Of a stretch of DNA of 24,462 bases, positions 7,056-14,054 are shown in pieces. The notes beneath the pieces were generated by a model that did not search any database, was not told the DNA's origin, and worked only from the letters and a program-made list of their open reading frames with translations. The number at the start of each line of letters is the position of its first letter. Position 1 is the stretch's first letter. The stretch spans positions 1-24,462 of the forward strand of contig CAMPKJ010000049.1 in the NCBI GenBank assembly GCA_946887105.1, written 5' to 3'. Position numbers and translations under genes: made by a program. Source of the DNA: an uncultured Acidobacteriota bacterium. GTDB taxonomy: Bacteria; Acidobacteriota; Thermoanaerobaculia; Gp7-AA8.

Positions 7056-7931
7056 ATGTCCGACCCGGTCCTCGCTCTCGTTCTGATTGCCGCGTTCTTC
7101 CTCGTCGTCAGCGCGGCGTCGTACTTCAAGACCCTCGAGCGCGGACTGTGGATCGAAGCGCGCCTGCCGCTCATCGCCGGCGTCATCTGCGGATTCCTGA
7201 TTCACTACGCGCGGTTCGTTCCGTCGTTCCTCGCCGCCGGCGTGATCCTGACGGTGGCGGCGCTGTATGTGCGGCTGATGGGACGCGAGAGCGAGCCGGC
7301 CGACGGGATGATCCTCGGCGCGATCACCGGCGCGGCGGCGGCGACGCCGCTGGTCGTGCTCTCCGGCGATCGGGAGCTGTTGCGTTTCGCGCAATGCGCC
7401 CTGGCCGGCGCGGCGGCGGGTTACGGCATCACGTTCGGATTGACGCACGTGCGCGAGAAGATCAAACAGGCCATGGTCGATGGCGCGACGGCGATCCTCG
7501 CGGTTGCAGCGGCGTGGCTGCCGTCGCTCGTACTGCGCGGCGCGCGCTTCTCCGAAAAGCAGATCGCCATCGCCGCGGCGGCGCTCGTCCCGTTGCTGGT
7601 CGTGGCCACGGTGTTCAAGCAGTGGCCGTCAGTCCGTGCCGAGCTGCGCCACGAAGCGGCCCTCGGGTTCATCGACGAGGAAGACGTCCACACCACCGCC
7701 CATCCCATCCGCCGCCTCGGCCGCGGCGGATGGCACGACGCGGAAGCGCACCGCGAGTTCGTGCGCATGGCCAACAAGATCGCGCTGCGCAAACGCCAGC
7801 AGCGCACGCGCACCGAAGAGATCGCGCGGCTGTATCAGCTGGAAGTGATCAAGCTGCGCATGCAGATGCAGGCGATGAGCGCCATCGACCGTCGCATGCG
7901 CGCCGATCACCGCGGGCAGGCAACGGCGTAG
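7056..7931 (+). CDS. Multipass membrane protein of unknown function
   Basis: A 291-residue protein that I do not recognise. Residues 1-190 contain about six or seven hydrophobic segments (near 5-24, 37-52, 54-72, 84-103, 108-126, 143-163, 168-187), with short charged loops such as SYFKTLERGLWIEAR and LMGRESEPADG. From about 190 it is soluble and strongly basic: RHEAALGFIDEEDVHTTAHP, then a probable coiled coil (REFVRMANKIALRKRQQRTRTEEIARLYQLEVIKLRMQMQAMSAID). The basic, helical tail probably lies in the cytoplasm. The gene sits between ribF and lptD, so an envelope-related role is possible but not shown. The start follows a TAAGAT hexamer. Confidence 0.75.
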   Translation: MSDPVLALVLIAAFFLVVSAASYFKTLERGLWIEARLPLIAGVICGFLIHYARFVPSFLAAGVILTVAALYVRLMGRESEPADGMILGAITGAAAATPLVVLSGDRELLRFAQCALAGAAAGYGITFGLTHVREKIKQAMVDGATAILAVAAAWLPSLVLRGARFSEKQIAIAAAALVPLLVVATVFKQWPSVRAELRHEAALGFIDEEDVHTTAHPIRRLGRGGWHDAEAHREFVRMANKIALRKRQQRTRTEEIARLYQLEVIKLRMQMQAMSAIDRRMRADHRGQATA

Positions 7932-7938
7932 CTCGCAT

Positions 7939-7944
7939 TACAAT
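7939..7944 (+). promoter_or_regulatory. -10 element TACAAT of lptD
   Basis: TTACAAT here is identical to the element at 674-680. It ends nine bases before the lptD ATG at 7954, with no Shine-Dalgarno sequence and no clear -35 box. It suggests a 5' leader of at most a few nucleotides. Confidence 0.55.
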
Positions 7945-7953
7945 GCCAGACGA

Positions 7954-10185
7954 ATGACGCCCCGCAGAATCGCTCTCTGCCTCGCTCTCCTCCTTTCCGT
8001 CCCGCTGTTCGCGCAAAAGCCGAACTTCCGGATCATGCCCGGGCCGAAACCGGGCGGCGGCGAGGTCTCGATCGTTCTCGACAAAGGCGCCAACTTCGAG
8101 GTCGAGCGCGACGAGTACTCGATCATCCAGGGCGGCGTCACCATCGAGTACCAGGACATCAAACTGCGCGCCGACAAGGTCACGTTCAACCAGAAGACGC
8201 GCGATGTGGTGGCCGAGGGACACGTGGTCATCGATCAGGGCCCGACGCGGATCACCGCGAACCAGGCCATCTACAACCTCAACTCCAAGACCGGTACGTT
8301 CTTCAATGCCACCGGCTCGATGGATCCGGCCATGTACTTCTCCGGCGACCGCATCGAGAAGGTCGACGAAGACACCTACCGGATGACCAACGGCATCTTC
8401 ACCTCCTGCGATCTGGACCGGCCGGCGTGGTCGTTCCACGTCGGACACGCGGACGTCACGCTCGATGACTACGCGCGCATGCGCGACATCTCGTTCCGCG
8501 CGCGCGGCCTGCCGATCTTCTGGACGCCGCGCCTGATCTGGCCGACCAAACGCGACCGCTCCCGCGGGCTGCTGATCCCGCGCGCGCGCTTCACCGACAA
8601 ATTCGGGCCGCGCCTGCAGAACGGCTACTTCATTCCGTTCGGCGACTCCGTCGACGCGACGATCTACGGCGACGTCAGCACCGAGCGTTACTTCGGCGCC
8701 GGCGTCGACCTGCGCTACGTGCCCAGCGAGAACATCAAGATCGGCGACATCCGCGCGTACGCGGTCAACAACGTCCCGCGGAAACGGATCGAGTGGAAGT
8801 ACCAGTATCGCCACGCGCAGGAAAACCTCCCGGGCGGCTTCCGCGGCGTGGTCGACATCCAGGATTACTCCGATCTCAACTTCTTCCGCGAATACGACGA
8901 CGATCCGTCCGTCCTCACCCAGTCGAACATCTATTCATCGGCGTACCTGACCAAGAACCGCCCGACGTACTCGCTGAACGTCCTCTCCGACCGTCGCGAT
9001 CTCGAACTGCTCGTATTCGACACCAATGACGATGACGGCGACGGGAACGTCAACGAGCTGACCTCGGCGCGCCGGCGCTACGAACAGCTTCCGTCGCTGC
9101 AGCTGCGCATGTATCCGCAGCGCGTCGGGCGCACGCCGTTCTATTTCTCGCTGGAGTCGTCGGCGTCGCGCTTGCGCTCCGGCACGGTCATCGGCGGCGA
9201 GCGGACCATCGACGCCGACTACGCACGCACCGACATCTTCCCCACCGTCTCCATGCGCCTGCGCACGCCGCAGTGGCTTTCGATCAAGCCGCAGATCTCC
9301 GTGCGCCAGACCTGGTACTCGGCCAGCCGCGATCCGCAGACCGATCAGGTCATCGACGACGAGTCGGTGTCGCGTTTCTACGGACAGGGACGCGTGGACA
9401 TCGTGGGGCCGTCGTTCTCGCGCGTGTTCAATCGCGCGGCCGGCGGTTTCAGCCGCTTCAAGCACGTCATCGAGCCGCGCTTCCAGTACGTGCGCACCAC
9501 CGACATCAACAATCAGGACCAGATCGTTCGCTTCGACACGGTCGATTCGCCGTCCATCCCGATCGTGCAGGACTCGCTGGAGTACTCGCTCACGCAGCGC
9601 ATCATCGGCAAGGAGGCGGGCGAAAACGGCAACGCCCGCGAAATCCTGTCGTTCGCATTACGGCAGACCGTGGCGCTGTCCGATCCGTTTCCGCGCGCCG
9701 GACTGGCGGCGGGCGAGCACAAATTCACGCCGCTCACGGCCAGCCTGCGCTTCAATCCGTACCAGTCCGCCACGGTCGACGCAACGGCGTCGTTCGGCAA
9801 CGTGTCGCATCAGCTGGATACGCTGAGCTTCTCCACGAATCTGATCGGCACCGGCAAGCTGGCCGACAAATACCTCGGCCTGACCTACTACGCGCGCCTC
9901 GAGGATCCGCGGTTTGCGGACAGCGACTCGAGCCAGATCCGCATCAACACCGGTTCCTTCATCGTCAAGGACCGCCTGCGCGCCGACGTGCAGCTGAATT
10001 ACGACGCCAAGAAAGGCGAATTCCTCGAGCACCGCTATCTGACGGGTTACACCGGTTCATGCTATGGTATCGCGCTCGAATACCGGCGATATCGCGTCTT
10101 CGGAAGCACGGACCCGGACGAAAGCCTGTCCAGTTACGGCGTCGCCGTCACTCTCAAGAACGTCGGGACATTCGGATCGAATTAG
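7954..10185 (+). CDS. lptD: LPS assembly outer membrane protein LptD (OstA)
   Basis: A 743-residue beta-barrel protein that, with LptE, inserts LPS into the outer leaflet of the outer membrane. A signal peptide (MTPRRIALCLALLLSVPLFAQ, 1-21) is followed by a periplasmic OstA/LptA-like domain (about 50-175: YQDIKLRADKVTFNQKTRDVVAEGHVVIDQGPTRITANQAIYNLNSKTGTF). Then comes the LptD barrel, with FTSCDLDRPAWSFHVGHADV, ARGLPIFWTPRLIWP and the C-terminal TGSCYGIALEYRRYRVFG motif. One cysteine lies near the barrel entry (TSCD) and one near the C-terminus (GSCYG), fewer than in the E. coli protein with its two disulfides, so a single disulfide is possible. No LptE gene is seen. It is direct evidence for an LPS-containing outer membrane. 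Confidence 0.93.
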   Translation: MTPRRIALCLALLLSVPLFAQKPNFRIMPGPKPGGGEVSIVLDKGANFEVERDEYSIIQGGVTIEYQDIKLRADKVTFNQKTRDVVAEGHVVIDQGPTRITANQAIYNLNSKTGTFFNATGSMDPAMYFSGDRIEKVDEDTYRMTNGIFTSCDLDRPAWSFHVGHADVTLDDYARMRDISFRARGLPIFWTPRLIWPTKRDRSRGLLIPRARFTDKFGPRLQNGYFIPFGDSVDATIYGDVSTERYFGAGVDLRYVPSENIKIGDIRAYAVNNVPRKRIEWKYQYRHAQENLPGGFRGVVDIQDYSDLNFFREYDDDPSVLTQSNIYSSAYLTKNRPTYSLNVLSDRRDLELLVFDTNDDDGDGNVNELTSARRRYEQLPSLQLRMYPQRVGRTPFYFSLESSASRLRSGTVIGGERTIDADYARTDIFPTVSMRLRTPQWLSIKPQISVRQTWYSASRDPQTDQVIDDESVSRFYGQGRVDIVGPSFSRVFNRAAGGFSRFKHVIEPRFQYVRTTDINNQDQIVRFDTVDSPSIPIVQDSLEYSLTQRIIGKEAGENGNAREILSFALRQTVALSDPFPRAGLAAGEHKFTPLTASLRFNPYQSATVDATASFGNVSHQLDTLSFSTNLIGTGKLADKYLGLTYYARLEDPRFADSDSSQIRINTGSFIVKDRLRADVQLNYDAKKGEFLEHRYLTGYTGSCYGIALEYRRYRVFGSTDPDESLSSYGVAVTLKNVGTFGSN

Positions 10186-10236
10186 CTCCGTCATCCCTCT
10201 CCAACACCACTCATGAACGCACGCGCTACACAGAAA

Positions 10237-11304
10237 ATGAAGGGCCTCATCCTGTCCGGAGGAAAGGGCACGCGCATGCGTCCGCTCACCTACACCTCCG
10301 CCAAGCAGCTCATCCCGGTCGCGAACAAGCCGGTGCTGGTGTACGGCATCGAGGCCATCGTGGGCGCGGGGATCGAAGAGATCGCGATCATCCTCTCGCC
10401 GGAGACCGGCCCCGAGATCCGCGAGTGCATCGGTGACGGCTCGCGCTACGGCGCGCGCATCACGTACATCGAGCAGGACGCGCCGCGCGGACTCGCACAC
10501 GCCGTGCTCACCGCGGAGCCGTTCCTCGCCGACTCGCCGTTCGTCATGTACCTCGGCGACAACCTGCTGCAGCACGGCATCACGCCACTGGTCGAGGAGT
10601 ACCGCCGCCTGGAGTGCAACAGCGAGATCCTGCTGACCAAGGTCCCCAATCCGTCGCAGTTCGGCGTGGCGGAGCTCGACGGCGAACGCGTGGTGAAGCT
10701 CACCGAAAAACCGCTGGAGCCGAAGTCGGACCTGGCGCTGGTCGGCGTGTACATGTTCGATCAGCACATCTTCGAGGCCGCGCGCGCGATCAAGCCGTCC
10801 AAGCGCGGCGAGCTGGAGATCACCGACGCCATCCAGTGGCTGCTCGACAACGGATACAGCGTCCATCCGCACATCGTGAAGGGCTGGTGGAAGGACACCG
10901 GCAAGATCGAGGACATGCTGGAAGCGAACCGCACCGTGCTGGACACGTTCGAGAACGACGTGCGCGGTGATGTGATCGGCGAAAGCCACATCGAAGGCAA
11001 GGTGGTGGTCGAGGAAGGCGCGCAGATCGTCGACTCGGTCGTGCGCGGGCCGGCCATCATCGGACGCGACGCGCGCATCACGCACGCGTACGTCGGTCCG
11101 TACACGTCGGTGGGCGTGCGCTGCAGCGTGCAGTATTGCGAGATCGAGAACTCGATCGTGCTGGAAGGCTCCGCGATCGCGCACGTCGACGGCCGCATCG
11201 AGGCCAGCCTGATCGGCAAGAACGTGAAGATCGGCAAGACCCATCGCAAGCCGGCCGCGTATCGCTTCATCCTCGGCGACAACAGCGAAGTGGGGATCAC
11301 GTAG
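10237..11304 (+). CDS. rmlA: Glucose-1-phosphate thymidylyltransferase (long, RmlA-like with beta-helix tail)
   Basis: A 355-residue sugar-nucleotide transferase. It opens with the NTP-binding signature LILSGGKGTRMRPLTYTSAKQLIPVANKPV; further motifs are YIEQDAPRGLAHAV, FVMYLGDNLL, FGVAELDGERVVKLTEKP, LVGVYMFD and WWKDTGKIEDMLEAN. From about residue 245 the chain becomes a left-handed beta-helix with hexapeptide-like repeats (GESHIEGKVVVEEGAQIVDSVVRGPAIIG). This long form resembles the archaeal/actinobacterial RmlA-type enzymes that make dTDP-glucose for deoxysugars. ATG at 10237 was chosen because the family begins MKG[LI]ILSGG; ATG at 10213 would add eight residues. Neither has a Shine-Dalgarno sequence. 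Its stop overlaps the next gene's GTG by one base. Another sugar-phosphate or nucleotide specificity cannot be excluded. Confidence 0.85.
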   Translation: MKGLILSGGKGTRMRPLTYTSAKQLIPVANKPVLVYGIEAIVGAGIEEIAIILSPETGPEIRECIGDGSRYGARITYIEQDAPRGLAHAVLTAEPFLADSPFVMYLGDNLLQHGITPLVEEYRRLECNSEILLTKVPNPSQFGVAELDGERVVKLTEKPLEPKSDLALVGVYMFDQHIFEAARAIKPSKRGELEITDAIQWLLDNGYSVHPHIVKGWWKDTGKIEDMLEANRTVLDTFENDVRGDVIGESHIEGKVVVEEGAQIVDSVVRGPAIIGRDARITHAYVGPYTSVGVRCSVQYCEIENSIVLEGSAIAHVDGRIEASLIGKNVKIGKTHRKPAAYRFILGDNSEVGIT

Positions 11305-11705
11305 TGAACGGTCGCCGTCTGGCGATCGGCCTCGGCGTCATCATGATCCTCGGCGCCGTCTACGGCGCGCGCATCATCCGCAAAGAGAAAGAGGCGCACT
11401 TCGCCCGCGCCGCGGCGCTGATGGACAACCTCGCCACGATGCGCAAGGCGATCGACACGTTCCACGCTACCGAGGGCCGTTATCCGCGGACGCTCGAGGA
11501 GCTCGTGCCGAAGTACATCCGCAGGATCCCTCCCGATCCCGTCACCGGCAGCGCGACGACGTGGCGCGTGACCACCGAAGAAACCGTGCAGCCGAGCAGC
11601 GACTTCGTGACCGCAACCGCACCGAAGAGCGAGAGGTACATCGTCGACGTCCACAGCGGCGCGTCGGGGAAAGACGCGAACGGCACGCCTTTCGCGGATT
11701 ACTGA
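11304..11705 (+). CDS. Pseudopilin-like membrane-anchored protein
   Basis: A 133-residue protein starting with GTG at 11304, overlapping the rmlA stop by one base. It has one N-terminal membrane segment (RRLAIGLGVIMILGAVYGARII) followed by a long helix (KEKEAHFARAAALMDNLATMRKAIDTFHATEGRYPRTLEELVPKYIRRIPPDP). The order helix, then GRYP-TLEELVP-IPPDP, is the signature of type II secretion/type IV pseudopilins of the GspG kind. The prepilin-peptidase motif (G-F-T-L-x-E) is absent, so this is probably an unprocessed pilin-fold anchor rather than a pilus subunit. The C-terminal part ends with VDVHSGASGKDANGTPFADY. Its place between rmlA and a methyltransferase is unusual. Confidence 0.7.
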   Translation: MNGRRLAIGLGVIMILGAVYGARIIRKEKEAHFARAAALMDNLATMRKAIDTFHATEGRYPRTLEELVPKYIRRIPPDPVTGSATTWRVTTEETVQPSSDFVTATAPKSERYIVDVHSGASGKDANGTPFADY

Positions 11706-11706
11706 C

Positions 11707-12384
11707 ATGCCGAACGTCTACACATTCAAGGATTTCGAGGGAAGCAGCCATCGCATTCTGATGAAGCTGATCCGGCGCTGGTCGCCGCGCGGCGGAACGC
11801 TGATGGACCTCGGCGCAGCGGGCGGCGAATTGGGCTCCGCGCTGCGCGAGCATTTCGGCCGCACCATCGGCTTCGAGTACAACGTCGATTGCGTGGGCCA
11901 GCTGTGCGGCCGTTTCGATCAGGTGGTGATCACCGATCTGGAGACGGTGCACGCGCTGCCGTCGAACGCCGACGCGATCGTGCTCGCCGACGTGCTCGAG
12001 CATCTGCGCAATCCGGGCGCGGCGTTGCAGCTCGTGCGCCGCGCGCTGCGCGACGACGGACGCCTGTTCATCTCCGTTCCGAACATCGCCAACATCACCG
12101 TCCGCCTCGGGTTGCTGTTCGGCATCTTCGAGTATCGCGACCGCGGCATCCTCGACGAGACCCACCTGCGCTTCTACACGAAGCGCACGATCCGCCGGCA
12201 GGTCGAGAGCGCCGGCTTCCGCATCCTGGAGATGGGCGGCTCCTCCGTGCCGATCCGCCTGATCGTCGGCTCCTGGACGCCCGAGCCCATTCTGCGCATC
12301 GGGGAAACGCTGCTCACCTGGCTCACGCGCGTGTGGCGCGGCTTGTTCGCATATCAGATCATTCTCGTCGCCGAGAAGAAGTAA
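11707..12384 (+). CDS. Class I SAM-dependent methyltransferase (MetW-like)
   Basis: A 225-residue protein with a Rossmann-type methyltransferase core. Motif I is TLMDLGAAGGELGSALREHF (about 31-50), an acidic residue follows in GFEYN, then ADAIVLADVLEHLRNPGAAL and LRDDGRLFISVPNIANITVRLGLLFG, and the late DETHLRFYTKRTIRRQVESAGFRI block. This arrangement is typical of methyltransferases in surface-polysaccharide or secondary-metabolite clusters and of MetW-like proteins. It starts one base after the preceding stop (TGAcATG), so it is cotranscribed with the rmlA-like and pseudopilin-like genes and may modify a sugar or lipid in the same pathway. The substrate is unknown. Confidence 0.85.
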   Translation: MPNVYTFKDFEGSSHRILMKLIRRWSPRGGTLMDLGAAGGELGSALREHFGRTIGFEYNVDCVGQLCGRFDQVVITDLETVHALPSNADAIVLADVLEHLRNPGAALQLVRRALRDDGRLFISVPNIANITVRLGLLFGIFEYRDRGILDETHLRFYTKRTIRRQVESAGFRILEMGGSSVPIRLIVGSWTPEPILRIGETLLTWLTRVWRGLFAYQIILVAEKK

Positions 12385-12458
12385 CCTCGCGGGTAGGGAT
12401 CGGCGTTCGATCGTCACTCCTGTGAAAAGGGTCCGGACGAAGAAGGGTCAGCACGACG

Positions 12459-14054
12459 ATGCGAGTCGGTAAATGGGTTCCCCTGTACAAACGGAAGCTG
12501 CCTGTTCCGCAGCGTTTGGCGATGGCCTTCGGCCTGGCGGAAGGCTCGATCCTCCATCTGGTGCCGATCACGGATGAAGAGGATCGCCACCGGCACGGAT
12601 TCGAGATCATCGTTTCGCCCGTTCCTCCGAGCAGCTGGCGCAGCGTCTGCCGTCTCAGTGTGCGTCTGCAGGACCGGCCCAAAGCGCTCGCCATCGCGAC
12701 CGGCTTTCTCGCGAAGAAGCGGATCAACATCCTGTTCAGCGAATCCGCCAGCACCATCACGCATCGAGCGCATTGGGACGCTGTCTGCGATCTCAGTGCG
12801 ATGCCGGCGTTCAGCGAGTTGGCCAATCTGCCGGGAGAGCATTACCCCCGCAGGATGGACCTGCTGCTGCATCAATTGTCCGCGGAGCTCGAGGAGTACA
12901 TGAACGACGCCTCGAACCGGAAGATGTTTCTGGAGCACGCGGAACGACACGGCCAGTTCACAGCGTTGACCGGCCTCAATAACGCGTCATTCGTTTGCGA
13001 CTTCACAGCGTCTCCGCCTCCGTGCCGTTACACCGCAGGCGGGATCGAGATCCCGGAAAAGCTGGCCAATATCGTCAGCCACGCCTGCCTCAAGGAAGCG
13101 CCGCTCCTCCCGGAGTACGCGATGATCACGGGAAATACGGAGCAACGCTATTTGAGAGTGCTCTTTCTCCGCGACTATCGCAGTCTGTTCCGAATCATCG
13201 TCGAGAATGAAACGACCGACTTCGCCGGCGGCGGAATCGGGGTCCTGCACCAGCTGCTGTTCAATCTGCCGCCGCAGGTGAACCTGATTCGCACCTCCAG
13301 CCGCATCGCCGGCTCCGAGGGCAACGTCGAGCGCGGATGGACGGAGATCATCGCCCATTGGGAAGACCCGAATATCGATCCGGAGATCAAGCAGGGACAT
13401 ATCGAGCACGAACTGAAGCGGGTCATTCCATCGACCGACATCAAAGACCTCGACGGCAAAATGCACAAGAACGTCTTCAAGGTCGAATACTGGGGTCCGG
13501 AAACGCTCTATCCGCGAGTGTTCGTGTCGTACTCCACTCGCAATGAACCGAGCAAACTCACCTATCTGCTGAATTTGCTGTGGGACAATCACTTCCGGCC
13601 GGTTCTCGGCACGGACATGGACGGCCGGCGCGGCTGGCGCGCGCAAAAACTATGGCCCTCCTCGGTGGACATCGTCGAATCGGCCTTCGACGCGATCCGC
13701 GGTTGTGTGGCGCTCATCTCTCTGCAGCAGGAACATCCGGAGTTCAAGGTCGTGAACCCGAGTGGCCGCTCGCGTTATGTGTTGCCGCCGTGGGCTCATG
13801 CTGAAGAGGTCTATGCGTGGGCTCACAATATCGGCAGGATCATTCGCATCCGGCAGAGCACAGTGGAGGAGCCGCGATACGAGCATCACCTCTCGTCATA
13901 CGTGTTCGACGAGAACGACGACAACTTCGTGACTGCTGTCGAGCAGGCCATCGGCGAGCTCAATGCATTTCGCGCCACCAGAGAATTCGCCACCGTCAGC
14001 GCGGAGGCGAGGGCGGCGCTGTATCAGTCGTGGTACCCGCCCGGAGACGTCTAG
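12459..14054 (+). CDS. Putative sensor-effector: tandem AbrB-like/ACT-like units with C-terminal TIR-like domain
   Basis: A 531-residue soluble protein. Residues 354-500 look like a TIR domain: first strand VFVSYST (354-360), VLGTDM (382-387), a helix-strand VESAFDAIRGCVALIS (406-421), and PPWAHAEE (443-450), where W445 and E449 match the W-x3-E pattern of the catalytic glutamate of NAD-cleaving TIRs. The N-terminal part contains an apparent duplication about 180 residues apart. An AbrB-like strand-helix (KLPVPQRLAMAF, 13-24) followed by an ACT-like region (RSVCRLSV..., 61-112) parallels GIEIPEKLANIV (195-206) and RSLFRIIV..., 241-303. ACT domains usually bind small ligands. I infer a self-contained ligand-sensing TIR effector. 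AGAAGGG at 12441-12447 is a distant Shine-Dalgarno. GC is visibly lower than in neighbours. The domain calls come from reading motifs, not profile searches. Confidence 0.7.
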   Translation: MRVGKWVPLYKRKLPVPQRLAMAFGLAEGSILHLVPITDEEDRHRHGFEIIVSPVPPSSWRSVCRLSVRLQDRPKALAIATGFLAKKRINILFSESASTITHRAHWDAVCDLSAMPAFSELANLPGEHYPRRMDLLLHQLSAELEEYMNDASNRKMFLEHAERHGQFTALTGLNNASFVCDFTASPPPCRYTAGGIEIPEKLANIVSHACLKEAPLLPEYAMITGNTEQRYLRVLFLRDYRSLFRIIVENETTDFAGGGIGVLHQLLFNLPPQVNLIRTSSRIAGSEGNVERGWTEIIAHWEDPNIDPEIKQGHIEHELKRVIPSTDIKDLDGKMHKNVFKVEYWGPETLYPRVFVSYSTRNEPSKLTYLLNLLWDNHFRPVLGTDMDGRRGWRAQKLWPSSVDIVESAFDAIRGCVALISLQQEHPEFKVVNPSGRSRYVLPPWAHAEEVYAWAHNIGRIIRIRQSTVEEPRYEHHLSSYVFDENDDNFVTAVEQAIGELNAFRATREFATVSAEARAALYQSWYPPGDV

